A stretch of DNA of 64,000 nt from Bog-756 sp963824645 (GCA_963824645.1 CAWGQC010000010.1:310001-374000); one strand, 5' to 3'; shown: positions 45,488 to 55,227, numbered from the stretch's first letter. A program made the numbers and translations. The notes: generated by a model from the letters alone, not told the origin.

Positions 45488-48001
45488 CTAGGTGATGGCC
45501 ACCGATCCCTCGCTGACCGCCGTCTCGTTGGGCCAGCACAGGGCGACGGGACCGGTGGCCGACCCGTTGGGCACGGTCACCGTGATGGCCTTGGTGGTGA
45601 ACTTGGTGATGGTGCCGTCGATGGTCGAGCCGTTGACCGAGGTGAAGGCGATGGTCGGGAGGGTCTGGCTGTTGGACCCCAACAGCTCGGTGCCCTTGAT
45701 GGCGATGGTCTGGCCGATGACCCCCTTGGCGCTGACCGATTTCGGCATCTCGGTCAGTTCCTGGACACCCTGGATGCGGAACCGGGGGTCGCCCGGGGCC
45801 ACCAGGATGGTGACCTGTACGACCCCGGACACCTTGGCCACGGTGGCACAGGGCGCCACCGGTGAGGTCCGGGCGCACTTGGGCAACAGTTGGGGCACGT
45901 TGTCCGAGCCGGCGAAGCAGACCTTGACCCCGTGGGTGGAGGTGACCCCGACCAGCTGATCGGTCACGGTCACGTTGGCCGTCGGGGTGAAGGTGGTGGC
46001 GTAGGAGGCCACCTGTTCCACCACCGAGAAGCCCTTGGTGGCGCAGTTGAGTTGACCGGGGCCCGAGGTCACGGTCAGCTGCTGGGCGGGCTGACCGGGG
46101 GCGGCGGCCGTCACGTTGATCGACTGGGCCGGGGTCTGGGGGGTGGCCGGGGTGTTGATGGCCGCCATGCAGCTGGTGTCATCACTGCAGTCGGTGGTGG
46201 TGATGACCACCGGGGCCGAGGCCTCGGCGGCCGCCGTTCCGTGGCTGCTCAGGGTCTGGCCGGTGAAGACCTGGCTGGTCGAGGTGCCGGCGGCGTCGGT
46301 TTCGGTCACCGTGGCCGTGTAGGTGCCGCTGCCGGCGTAGGTGTGGGACTCGGTCGGGGTGGTGGTCACGGCCGTGTCGCTGTCGCCGAAGTTCCAGGCG
46401 TAGGACACGATGGGCGAGGTACCGGCCACCGAACCGGAGGCGTCGAAGCTGGTGGTGGCCCCCGTGGTGCTGGCCGTGAGGGCGGCGGTCGGGCCCTGGT
46501 CGGGGGTGATGGCCAGGCCTTCGGGGTCACCGCCGGCGACGACCGAGCCCTCGTCGGTGTTGGTGGCCGTGTCGATGAGGGAGGCAGTGCCATCCCCCCC
46601 GTTGGTTACGTAGACGGTGGACCCGTCGGGGGTGACGGCGATGGCATTGGGCTCGGACCCCACGGTGATGGGCGTACCCGGCGTATTGGTAGCCAGATGG
46701 ATCGGGGTGACCGTGCCATCGCTGGTATTGGCCACGTAGGCCGTCGACCCGTTCGGAGTGATGGCGATGGCCTCGGGTACGCTCCCCACCGCGATAGGGC
46801 TGCCCACCGTAAAGGTGGCCAGGTTGATGGGGACCACCTTGTTACTGAGGTCCTGAACCTCGTAGGCGGTGGACCCGTTCGGCGTGACGGCGATGGCGTA
46901 GGGGTCACTGACTCCCGTGACCTGGGTTTCGGCTGTGTTGGTGGCCAGGTCGATGGGGGTCATCCCCAGGTCTGTGGCCACGTAGGCCGTCGAACCGTCG
47001 GGCCCGATGGCGATCCCGTCCGGGTTCTGTAATCCGGTGATCGGTGTGCCCTCCGTGTTGTTCTGCAGGTCGATAGGGGTGACCGCGTCACCGCTGTAGC
47101 TGGCCACGTAGGCCTTCGATCCGTCCGGAGTGATGGCGATGGCGCTCACCGGCCCATCCACGGTGATCGGAGTACCGGCTGCGCCGGTCGTCGTGTTGAC
47201 CGGCGTGACCTGACCGGAAGAGTTGTTGCCGACGTAGGCGGTCAGTCCGTCCGGGGTTATGGCAATGGCACGGCCCGGCTCGTAGTCGTTGAACGGGAAG
47301 GGGGTTGCCGTGGTCTGGGTGGCCGTGTCGATGGGTGTGATGGTGTTGGGACCCGGATTCGTTGTCAGGGCATAGGGACCGTTCGAGCCCGCGGCGAAGG
47401 CGATGATCGGATCGGGACTGGGCGTGGTGCAAGCGAAGGTCGCTTCATTGTGGCCATTGACGGTGAGTTGGAACCCCGTGATGCTGGGCCCCGGTGCGAT
47501 GCTCACACTGGACCCCGTTCCCGTGAACGAGGGTGAAGGGCTGGCCGTCCCCACCATGTTGAAAGGCCCTGAGGCGGGAACCGCGGTGTTGCCGTAGGTG
47601 AGGGTCTCCGACTGTGAGGCCGGCGACGCTCCGGTGGAGTCGATGGTGGTCTGGTAGGTCGCCGACACGACGGCCCCGGCTCCATAGGCGCCGTTGATCT
47701 CCGTCGTGAGTTCGGCCGGTGCGGTTAACACGGTCTGGAGGCCGGACACGGTGAAGGGGAAGCCATCGGGGACGTCGTCGGGGATCGATCCCTTGATGAC
47801 GGTGGGGAACTGAACCGTTCCCAGGGAGGGGACGCCGGTGCAGGTGATGTTGAAGGTCGGGGTGTCCGCTCCGGCCGCACCGGGCTGGGCCACCGACGAG
47901 ACCGCGCCGAGCACGGCACCGCTCCCGACTGCCGTTGACAAGGCGAGGGCCAGCCCCGCCACCATGCGAGTCGCCCCGCCAGCTGTCTCTGATCGACGCA
48001 T
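45488..48001 (-). CDS. secreted YVTN beta-propeller/PKD protein (837 aa)
   Basis: A signal peptide (to about residue 45) is followed by an N-terminal domain (48-200; CTGVPSLGTVQFPTV), a YVTN-type propeller (200-500; repeats of AIAITPDGSTAYVAN plus TVTPIDLATNTPGTPITVG), a PKD domain (505-590; YAWNFGDSDTAVTTTP) and a C-terminal cysteine-containing domain ending in an IPT/TIG-like fold (600-837; DCSDDTSC). The same module order ends the 1664-residue protein, so this is a paralog. Role unknown, probably surface or extracellular binding. AAAAAGGGG precedes the ATG. Confidence 0.88.
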   Translation of the reverse strand: MRRSETAGGATRMVAGLALALSTAVGSGAVLGAVSSVAQPGAAGADTPTFNITCTGVPSLGTVQFPTVIKGSIPDDVPDGFPFTVSGLQTVLTAPAELTTEINGAYGAGAVVSATYQTTIDSTGASPASQSETLTYGNTAVPASGPFNMVGTASPSPSFTGTGSSVSIAPGPSITGFQLTVNGHNEATFACTTPSPDPIIAFAAGSNGPYALTTNPGPNTITPIDTATQTTATPFPFNDYEPGRAIAITPDGLTAYVGNNSSGQVTPVNTTTGAAGTPITVDGPVSAIAITPDGSKAYVASYSGDAVTPIDLQNNTEGTPITGLQNPDGIAIGPDGSTAYVATDLGMTPIDLATNTAETQVTGVSDPYAIAVTPNGSTAYEVQDLSNKVVPINLATFTVGSPIAVGSVPEAIAITPNGSTAYVANTSDGTVTPIHLATNTPGTPITVGSEPNAIAVTPDGSTVYVTNGGDGTASLIDTATNTDEGSVVAGGDPEGLAITPDQGPTAALTASTTGATTSFDASGSVAGTSPIVSYAWNFGDSDTAVTTTPTESHTYAGSGTYTATVTETDAAGTSTSQVFTGQTLSSHGTAAAEASAPVVITTTDCSDDTSCMAAINTPATPQTPAQSINVTAAAPGQPAQQLTVTSGPGQLNCATKGFSVVEQVASYATTFTPTANVTVTDQLVGVTSTHGVKVCFAGSDNVPQLLPKCARTSPVAPCATVAKVSGVVQVTILVAPGDPRFRIQGVQELTEMPKSVSAKGVIGQTIAIKGTELLGSNSQTLPTIAFTSVNGSTIDGTITKFTTKAITVTVPNGSATGPVALCWPNETAVSEGSVAIT

Positions 48002-48154
48002 GTCGCCCCTTTTTCTTCGGCCAGACTGGGTCGCCCCATTTGACTGGGGTCGCTCGCCTGGCGTCCTCTACCCTGGCATGCCGGCGCTGATCTTACGTTC
48101 AGGTTCGAGCGGGCGCATGTCACAATGGGCAGAGCCATTGGAACCGAGTTGAGC

Positions 48155-48292
48155 AGTCGCCACGATCGTGTTGGGCCGGCCCTACAGCGACGAGGCGACG
48201 TCGGCGGACGGCTACTGGACAACGGTGACCCCGGAGCCGTCGCCTCGGGCGCCGAGCTGGTGGCCTTGGCCTACGAGCACCGCATCGGCTGA
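48155..48292 (+). pseudogene. relic of the C-terminus of a subtilase-like gene
   Basis: This stretch aligns with the last about 45 codons of the gene ending at 56396: GGCACGATCGTG-like start, GCGACGTCGGCGGACGGC in both, and the final CGCATCGGCTGA. Small indels break the frame, though the end still reads ELVALAYEHRIG. Similarity continues a little past the stop. It is a decayed duplicate with nothing recognisable upstream. Confidence 0.7.
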
Positions 48293-48520
48293 CCCGAGTG
48301 GCGCCGACCGGCGTCCGGGAATCATTGGACCGTTGCCGGATGTGGATCAGGAGGCTCCCGGGAACGGCGAATTGGATGACCGAATGGGCCACGATTCGGC
48401 GGCCACATCCGCTCCGGAGAACGTTCCGGATGAGGTTTGCCGCCCCCGGGAATCTGGCCACGGCCAGACCAGTTGGTCTACGAAGCCAGGTGACAGCTCG
48501 CTTCAGGGTCAGAACTTCCC

Positions 48521-48548
48521 TTGACTATAAGTCGGAACGACATATAAT
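48521..48548 (+). promoter_or_regulatory. promoter with spacer palindrome; leaderless gene start
   Basis: TTGACT (48521-48526), 16-base spacer, TATAAT (48543-48548). The spacer contains GTC-GGAAC-GAC at 48531-48541. Only six bases separate TATAAT from the ATG at 48555, so transcription should start at or within a base or two of the start codon. Confidence 0.8.
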
Positions 48549-48554
48549 AAGGCA

Positions 48555-49415
48555 ATGGTATCTATTCGAGGATTGGTTTGCGGTGCGGCCGTTGGAACTC
48601 TTTTTGTTGGGGTCGCTGTTTTCACCGTTGGGGTAACTCCGGCTTCGGCCAAGGTGCCTAAGCTTTGGCAGGTCGTAGATGGCTCAGTGACGGCGAACCC
48701 CGATACCCAAACGTCAGGATCCGTTGTTTGTCCGGGCACCGAAGTGCCGGTCGGCGGGGGATCCTTCTATTCTGCAGCAACAACCCTCGTCTATCTCAGC
48801 ACCTCTGAACCAACAAGCAACGGTTGGCAATTCGTACTCGACAACAGCGGGTCTTCCGACATACCAGTGCAGCTCGACGTCGTGTGTATGAAGAAACCCG
48901 AAGGCTATGTGATCACTTCAAGCCCGATTAGCGTCCCTCCAGATGCCTACGCGTGGGATTCGTTCGCTTGCCCCACGAAGTCACCCTATGTGCTCGGTGG
49001 AGGTTTCTCCACATCGGGGAGCTCGCTAAGTGTCAGCGTCATGAAGAGCTATCCGCTGACGTATAGCACCAAGCCGCCACACTATGGATGGGACTCCTAC
49101 GCCACTAATGTGTCTAGCGGCGCAAGCGCCTTGACAACGTTTGCCGTCTGTGCGAAAAGAGCTCCGAAGGGATACGTCATCGTCCAAGGGCCGTCCTCCC
49201 CTCTGGCTGCAGGCGCAGAATCCGGCGCCGACGCCAATTGCCCCGGTAGCTCCGTACCGCTTTCCGGAGGTGTCATCACACCGGACAGTCCCAGCTACAG
49301 ATCAGCTTCACTTTGGGTAGAAACATTTGACGAAAATGCCTTTTGGGCTGAAGAGGACAACACCTCGGGAACATCGGCGACCCTTCAAGCAGTAGTCGTT
49401 TGCGCCGGAACATAA
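48555..49415 (+). CDS. secreted unknown protein with three Cys-containing repeats
   Basis: 286 residues, unrecognised. A signal peptide (to about residue 32, TPASA) is followed by three similar beta-rich repeats of about 80 residues, each starting with a Cys-Pro element and a Gly cluster: VCPGTEVPVGGGSF, ACPTKSPYVLGGGFS, NCPGSSVPLSGGVI, each with a later Cys. Disulfide-stabilised beta domains are likely. No ribosome-binding site exists because the predicted mRNA is leaderless. Base composition is noticeably less GC-rich than neighbours, suggesting a different history. Shares its promoter type with the genes at 21089 and 58275. Confidence 0.8.
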   Translation: MVSIRGLVCGAAVGTLFVGVAVFTVGVTPASAKVPKLWQVVDGSVTANPDTQTSGSVVCPGTEVPVGGGSFYSAATTLVYLSTSEPTSNGWQFVLDNSGSSDIPVQLDVVCMKKPEGYVITSSPISVPPDAYAWDSFACPTKSPYVLGGGFSTSGSSLSVSVMKSYPLTYSTKPPHYGWDSYATNVSSGASALTTFAVCAKRAPKGYVIVQGPSSPLAAGAESGADANCPGSSVPLSGGVITPDSPSYRSASLWVETFDENAFWAEEDNTSGTSATLQAVVVCAGT

Positions 49416-49566
49416 CTGTCGACCGGGTGCGCCGAACTAACTGGGAGTCAAGATCCGAAATAACAGCGCATGACCTCTAAAACGCGACGACAGATCCATT
49501 CGTCTGGATGCGGCCAGCGTTTCGGGTTCGTACACCAGTCGCAGGCCGAAACGGGTGGCCGAGGTA

Positions 49567-49725
49567 ATGGAGTCGATGCGGCGCCGGTACCAGCAGGTCA
49601 CCGTACTGCCCGATAGTGACCCCCCCGCCGCCTGGTATCCCGACCCGAAGAGTCAGGCCCAGTTGCGATGGTGGGACGGCGAGAAGTGGACCGAAAATGT
49701 CCACTCGGCGCCCGAACCGGGCTAA
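49567..49725 (+). CDS. short DUF2510-domain ORF or fragment, 52 aa
   Basis: A short reading frame too small for usual gene callers reads AAWYPDPKSQAQLRWWDGEKWTENV, a clear DUF2510 domain, normally an N-terminal or membrane-adjacent module of larger actinobacterial proteins. Here it stands alone and ends at 49725. Its stop overlaps the stop of the opposite-strand giant gene (CTAA). It may be a gene remnant. An in-frame GTG at 49555 is an alternative start. Confidence 0.5.
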   Translation: MESMRRRYQQVTVLPDSDPPAAWYPDPKSQAQLRWWDGEKWTENVHSAPEPG

Positions 49726-52700
49726 GTGATGGTGATCGACGACGCGGTGACCATGATCTCGACTTGGGCCACGCCGTCGGCCACGGCGTTCTGCCACACC
49801 ATATCGACCGGCCCGGTGGCCGCTCCGTTGGGTACGGTGACCACAATCTCGCTGGACGACTTCGAGACCACTGTGCCGTTGATCGTCGAGCCGTTGACGG
49901 ATTCGAAGCCCACCTGGGGGACGGCGGTGCCGTTGGCGCCGAGCATCGCCTTTCCCTTGATCTTCATGGTCTTGCCGATGACCCCCTTGGCCGAGATGGA
50001 CGCCGGCGATTCGATGGGAGTGGCTACCCCGTTGATCCGGAACCTGGGGTCACCGGGAGCCACGAGGATGGTGGCCTGGACCCCTCCGGTGACGACGGCG
50101 AGGGAGGCACAGGGGGCCGCCGGTGAGTGGTTGGCGCACTTGTGCAGGTAGAAGGGTGATCCATTGGCCCCCTGGAAGCAGATCTTGATCCCCGCCGTCG
50201 AGGTCACTCCGGCGATGAGATCGGTCACTGTGACGTTCGAACTCGGGACGAAGGTGGTCGAATAGGAGGTCACCGGGCTGACCAGGGCGAAGTGCTTGGT
50301 GGCGCACTCGAGGGCCCCCTGTCCCGAGGTCACCGTCAGGACCTGGGCGGCCTGGCTATTGGCCGGAGCCAGTACGGAGACCGTCTGCTGGGGGGAGGTC
50401 GGGGTGGCGGCGGTCGTGACCTGGGCCTGGCAGTTGTTCTGGTAGGAACAGTTGTCTACATCGATGACCACGGTGGACGACGCCGTGGCCCCGGGGCCCC
50501 CGGACAGCGAGGCCGCCTGGCCGGTGTATACCTCGCTGGTCGAGGTGCCGAGGGCATCCGTCTCGGTGACGGTGGCCGTGAAGGTTCCGTTCGATGTGTA
50601 GGTGTGGCTGGTGGTCGGCACCGAGGTCATAGCCGTGGTCCCATCACCGAAGTTCCAGGAGTACGAGACGATGGGCGAGGTTCCTGGCACCGATCCCGAG
50701 GCGTCGAAGCTGGTGGCGGCCCCCGAGGTGGTGGCCGTGAGGGCGGCCTGGGGTCCGACGTCGGGGCTGATGGCGATGCCGGCTGGATCGCCTCCGGCGG
50801 CGATGGCGGTACCGGCCGTATCGGTGGCCACGGAGATGGGTGTCAGGGTGTTATCACCCCCATTGGTCACGTAGACGGTGGACCCGTCCGGGGTGACCGC
50901 CAGTGCCGTGGGCAAACTTCCCACCGATATCGGAGCCCCTGCTGTTTCGGTGGCCACGGAGATGGGGGTGACGGTGTTGCTGTCCCTGTTGGCCACATAG
51001 ACGGTGGACCCGTCGGGGGTCACGGCGACGGCAGTGGGGTCGTTCCCCACGGCAATGGGGGTGCCGGCAGTGTCGCTGGCCACCGCGATGGGGGTGATGT
51101 TGTTGTCGCCGGAGTCGGCCACGTAAACGGTGGACCCGTCAGGGGAGACCGCGATGGCATCGGGTGTGCTCCCCACGGAGATCGGAGCGCCGGCCGTCTG
51201 GTTGGCCAGATCGATGGGGGTCACCGTGTTGTCGCCGGAGTTGGCCACATAGGCGGTGGAACCGTCGGGGGTGATGGCCACCGCCTCCGGGGCGCTCCCG
51301 ACCGTGATGGGGTTGCCAGCGGTGTTGGTCCCCGTGGCAATCGGGGTGAGGGTGTTTGACCCGTCGTCGGTGACATAGAGGGTGGAGCCGTCCGGGGTGA
51401 TGGCCAGGCCGCCCGTGCTGGATTGACCGCCCGCCACAGTTATCGGGGTTCCCACCGCGTGAGTCACGGTGTTGACCGGGGTGATAGCGGCTCCCCCTTC
51501 GGCATCGGCCACATAGGCGGTCTGACCGTTGGGGGTGATGGCAATGGCGCTCGGCTCACCGGTATTGAAGGAGAAGGGGGTGCCCGAGGTCTGGGTAGCG
51601 GTATCGATGGGGGTGATCAGGTTGGGACCCGGGTCGGTGACGAAGGCGGTGGGGGCGTCCCCGCTCAGGGCGAAGGCGATGGTGGCCGACGGAGTCGGGG
51701 TGGTGCAGGCGTAGCCGGTCGTCGGGTTCCCATCGATGGTGAGATTGAAGGCGCTGACGTCCAGCCCCGGCGTGATGGTGACGTCACCTCCGGTGGCGGT
51801 GAAGGTCGGGGCCGAGGCCACCGTGCCGGTTATGAGGAAGGGAGTGGCCGGGTCGGGCACTGTGACGGAGTTGAAGTCGAGAGTCACGTTCTGGGAGGCC
51901 GGGGAGGCTCCGCTGGCGCTGACGGTCGTGTCCACTGAGCCGGCAACGGCGGTTCCCGGCCCGTACTCCGAGTCGAGCAGGGTGGCCAGGCTCTGCGGCA
52001 CGGTCACCTGGTAGGCAAGATTGGAGAGAGCGAAGTCTGTCCCGGTGCTGACCACCGGGGGGATCGAGCCACTGGTGACGGTCGGGTACTGCACCTCCCC
52101 CACCGTGGGCACGTCGGGGCAGGTGGTGAGGTAGGACGACGGGGGATTGGTATAGGTGAACTGGTCGGAGGTGGTGGTGGCCGAGGTTCCGTTGGGCGCG
52201 GACACGGTCACATCGACGCGGCCCGCCGTTCCGGTGGGAGATGTGGCGGTGATGGTGCCGTCGTTGACCACATGGACACTGGTGGCCGCCACCCCGCCGA
52301 AATCGACGGCGGTGGCCCCGGTGAATCCGGATCCCGAGATGGTCACCGGGGTGTCGGCCGTGGTAGGTCCTGTCGCTGGGCTCACCCCGGTGACGACAGG
52401 AACGGTGATGTAGGTGAACTGATCGGCGGGAACTTCCCCCGAAGTCAGGTGAGGGGTGGTGACGGTGACGTCCACGGTGCCGCTCCCTGCCGGTGACGTC
52501 ACTGTGATGGAGTAGTCGGAGTTGACCGTGACGTGGGTGGCCGGAGTCGAACCGAAATGGACGGCGGTGGCTCCGGTAAAGCCAGCCCCGCTGATGGTGA
52601 CGGTTGTTCCTCCGGTCGATGGTCCGGCGGCGGCGCTGACCCCGGTCACGATCGCCCCCGAGGGGGTGATCCGACCGATGGAGTTGTTGTCCTCGTTGGT

Positions 52701-54716
52701 GAACCACAAGGCCCCGTCGGAACCACTGGCGACGTCGAAGGGGTTGTCCATCCCGGTGCCGGTGTAGTTGGTCACCGTCCCCGAGGGGGTGATCCGACCT
52801 ATGGAGTTGTTGCCCGCGTTGGCGAACCACATGGCCCCGTCGGGACCGGATGTGACGTTGTAGGGATCGGCGATCCCCGTGCCGGTGTAATTGGTCACCG
52901 TCCCCGAGGTGGTGATCCGCCCGATGGAGTTGTTGCCCTCGTTGGCGAACCACAAGGCCCCGTCCGGACCGCTGGCGATGCCGAAGGGGGTGTCGATCCC
53001 CGTGCCGGTGTAATTGGTCACCGTCCCCGAGGTGGTGATCCGCCCGATGGAGTTGTTGCCCTCGTTGGCGAACCACAAGGCCCCGTCCGGACCGCTGGTG
53101 ATGCCGAAGGGGACGTCGATCCCGGTGCCCGTGTAGTTGGTCACCGTCCCCGAGGTGGTGATCCGTCCGATGGAGTTGTTGCCCGCGTTGACGAACCACA
53201 AGGCCCCGTCAGAGCCGCTGGTGATACCGAATGGGGTGTCGATCCCCACGCCGGTGTAGATGCTCACCGTACCCGAGGTGATCCGTCCGATGGAGTTGTT
53301 GCCGTCGTTGGTAAACCACACGGCCCCGTCGGGACCGGTCGTGATGCCTGTCGGTTCGTCGATTCCGGCACCGGTGAAATTGGTGACCGCCCCCGAGGTG
53401 GTGATCCGCCCAATGGAGTTATTGGCATTGTTGGTGAACCACAGTGCCCCGTCGGGACCGGCTGCGACGTTCTCGGGATCGGCGATCCCGGTACCCGTGT
53501 AGTTGCTGACGATGGGGGTGCCGGACTGGTCGGTGTCGAATGCCCCGACATCGCAGGGCTTGGCCCGGGCGAAGCCCCGCTCGTCGGTGCTGGAACAAAG
53601 CGATGCGCTGGCCACGTGGTCGACGGCGGCGCTTCCTGACTGCAGGGCGACGGTCTCGGTCGGACCCCCGTTGTTCTGGAGCCCGGCGGGGTCGAGGCCC
53701 GCGGAGGTGTTCGAGAGGTCTCCGGTGCCGCTCAGGCTGCACGTGCCGTCGTCGTCGAGGTTGTAACCGAGGCTGGTGGGGGCGTAGTCGAAGCAATCGT
53801 GGCCCGCTCCGTTTCCCGCCACGATGGAGGCCCCGAGGGTGAGGGCCCCCGGGCTGGCGTCGTTGTCCAGACCGGCACCGAAGCTGGCCGAGTTGTCGGC
53901 CACGGTGGAGTTGGTGACGGTGGCCGTGCCCGGCGAACCCATCTCGATGCCGCCACCACCCCCGCTTCCCACCGAGTTCCCGAAAATGGTGCTGTCCGCT
54001 ACGGTCAGAGCGCCGTCATTGAGGATGCCGCCTCCGAAGGCCCCAGCGCTGTTGCCCGATACCGTGCTGTTGTCGACGGTGACAGTCCCGCCGGAAGAGT
54101 TGTAGATACCTCCGCCGTAGTCGGACGCGGAGTTGCCGGAGATGGTGGTGTCGGAGATGGTTGCCACCCCTCCTGACGCGTTGTAGAGACCTCCGCCGTA
54201 GTCGGGGGCGGAGCTGTTGCCAGTGATGACGTCGCCGGAGAGGGACAACGTGCCGTTGTTGTAGATGCCTCCTCCGTCGCTGCCGCCCCCATCCTCGATG
54301 GTGAGTCCGGAGATGGCGATCGTGCCCGAGGTGACGAACACGGTCGTGCCGCCCATGCCCTCGATGGTCAGGTCGGCGGCACCGGGACCGGCGATGGAGA
54401 TGTTCTGGTTGGAGTCGATCTCCGCCGGGAAGGCGAGGGCGATGGAGGTGCAGCCGGCGGGGAGATTGAAGGTGACGGTGTCACCGGACGCGGCGTTGTC
54501 CGCCTCGTAGGGGAAGGACCCGGGTACCGACGCCGATCCGCTGCAGCTGGTGACCACGTCGGTGGCGGCGGCCGCAGGCTGGATGGGCAGGGCGAGCACC
54601 GAAAGCCCAGCCATGCCCACAAAGACCGCGGACCCGAGAGCGGTGAAGCGCCTAAATCCCCCTTTGAGTCCCGACTGCCGACCGTAACCTGATGCACTCT
54701 CACCCGACCGACGCAC
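49722..54716 (-). CDS. giant secreted multidomain surface protein (1664 aa)
   Basis: Domains in order: signal peptide (to about 50); right-handed beta-helix with choice-of-anchor Q features (about 55-395; GGGIYNNGTLSLSGDVITGNS); a Vgb/NHL-type propeller of seven near-identical 40-residue repeats (405-690; GPDGALWFANEGNNSIGRIT); two IPT/TIG domains (690-775 and 775-860); then the same N-domain, YVTN propeller (1030-1320), PKD (about 1324-1410) and Cys/IPT C-terminal module found in the 837-residue paralog. It resembles large actinobacterial adhesins; no catalytic site is identified. Uninterrupted over 5 kb, so it is probably functional. Confidence 0.88.
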   Translation of the reverse strand: MRRSGESASGYGRQSGLKGGFRRFTALGSAVFVGMAGLSVLALPIQPAAAATDVVTSCSGSASVPGSFPYEADNAASGDTVTFNLPAGCTSIALAFPAEIDSNQNISIAGPGAADLTIEGMGGTTVFVTSGTIAISGLTIEDGGGSDGGGIYNNGTLSLSGDVITGNSSAPDYGGGLYNASGGVATISDTTISGNSASDYGGGIYNSSGGTVTVDNSTVSGNSAGAFGGGILNDGALTVADSTIFGNSVGSGGGGGIEMGSPGTATVTNSTVADNSASFGAGLDNDASPGALTLGASIVAGNGAGHDCFDYAPTSLGYNLDDDGTCSLSGTGDLSNTSAGLDPAGLQNNGGPTETVALQSGSAAVDHVASASLCSSTDERGFARAKPCDVGAFDTDQSGTPIVSNYTGTGIADPENVAAGPDGALWFTNNANNSIGRITTSGAVTNFTGAGIDEPTGITTGPDGAVWFTNDGNNSIGRITSGTVSIYTGVGIDTPFGITSGSDGALWFVNAGNNSIGRITTSGTVTNYTGTGIDVPFGITSGPDGALWFANEGNNSIGRITTSGTVTNYTGTGIDTPFGIASGPDGALWFANEGNNSIGRITTSGTVTNYTGTGIADPYNVTSGPDGAMWFANAGNNSIGRITPSGTVTNYTGTGMDNPFDVASGSDGALWFTNEDNNSIGRITPSGAIVTGVSAAAGPSTGGTTVTISGAGFTGATAVHFGSTPATHVTVNSDYSITVTSPAGSGTVDVTVTTPHLTSGEVPADQFTYITVPVVTGVSPATGPTTADTPVTISGSGFTGATAVDFGGVAATSVHVVNDGTITATSPTGTAGRVDVTVSAPNGTSATTTSDQFTYTNPPSSYLTTCPDVPTVGEVQYPTVTSGSIPPVVSTGTDFALSNLAYQVTVPQSLATLLDSEYGPGTAVAGSVDTTVSASGASPASQNVTLDFNSVTVPDPATPFLITGTVASAPTFTATGGDVTITPGLDVSAFNLTIDGNPTTGYACTTPTPSATIAFALSGDAPTAFVTDPGPNLITPIDTATQTSGTPFSFNTGEPSAIAITPNGQTAYVADAEGGAAITPVNTVTHAVGTPITVAGGQSSTGGLAITPDGSTLYVTDDGSNTLTPIATGTNTAGNPITVGSAPEAVAITPDGSTAYVANSGDNTVTPIDLANQTAGAPISVGSTPDAIAVSPDGSTVYVADSGDNNITPIAVASDTAGTPIAVGNDPTAVAVTPDGSTVYVANRDSNTVTPISVATETAGAPISVGSLPTALAVTPDGSTVYVTNGGDNTLTPISVATDTAGTAIAAGGDPAGIAISPDVGPQAALTATTSGAATSFDASGSVPGTSPIVSYSWNFGDGTTAMTSVPTTSHTYTSNGTFTATVTETDALGTSTSEVYTGQAASLSGGPGATASSTVVIDVDNCSYQNNCQAQVTTAATPTSPQQTVSVLAPANSQAAQVLTVTSGQGALECATKHFALVSPVTSYSTTFVPSSNVTVTDLIAGVTSTAGIKICFQGANGSPFYLHKCANHSPAAPCASLAVVTGGVQATILVAPGDPRFRINGVATPIESPASISAKGVIGKTMKIKGKAMLGANGTAVPQVGFESVNGSTINGTVVSKSSSEIVVTVPNGAATGPVDMVWQNAVADGVAQVEIMVTASSITIT
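52660..53515 (-). repeat. seven near-identical ~120-bp tandem repeats
   Basis: Units of about 120 bp (40 codons) encode the Vgb/NHL propeller of the giant protein. Several adjacent units are nearly identical at DNA level, so recombination may change copy number. Confidence 0.9.
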
Positions 54717-55227
54717 GCGTACCGCCTTTCACGTTCAACGCTCTGACCTGCCCTATCCCCGCAGCATGACACGCCAACGACGCGGGTGCCACCATCCAAT
54801 AAAGAAAACCACTCCTAGTGCTGGAGCGGACGCTGCCCGTTTGGTTGCGCCGGGAGAGTGGCGCGCGATTCCCATTGCGTCGGTCGATCGGTCTCAGCCG
54901 AAATGTCTTCCGGGGATTTCACGGGCCGGTTCGCACTGCCAGATGAGACCCACAAGCCCGCTTTTGTCCGAACCCGTTGGTTGGTTGGTGGTTCGGAGGG
55001 CTACCGACAGAATCCTGTCGACCACAGATCTTCGACAGCGCGTTGTCGACCACTTACCACGCTCTCGGTCTGAGTTCTGCACATCGTTGGACGGGCTATC
55101 AAAGGTCACAAGGCCCTGGATGACGCCCGGTATGGGCCGGGTTGCCGCATCCGGTCAGCCGGCCTAGCCTGCGCCCGGCATCTTGGCGAACGACGCCGGG
55201 TGGGGGCAGAGGGCGGGGGTGGGGCAC
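54717..55227. other. intergenic stretch, no convincing gene
   Basis: No supported gene. A direct repeat TGTCGACCAC occurs at about 55016 and 55045 with a 29-base period; its meaning is unclear. The stretch separates divergent genes, so it should hold promoters. Confidence 0.4.

Noticed and set aside
45890..47032. Long plus-strand Gly-rich frame opposite the 837-aa gene
   Set aside because: Its Gly/Val/His periodicity is the reverse reading of the YVTN repeats, not a collagen-like gene.
49722..54716. Several Gly/Arg-rich long frames on both strands within the giant gene
   Set aside because: They are repeat shadows; only the 1664-codon frame has a signal peptide and recognisable domains.
54766..55167. 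133-aa plus-strand open frame upstream of the subtilase relic
   Set aside because: No ribosome-binding site, no domain, unusual composition; it lies in a promoter region between divergent genes.
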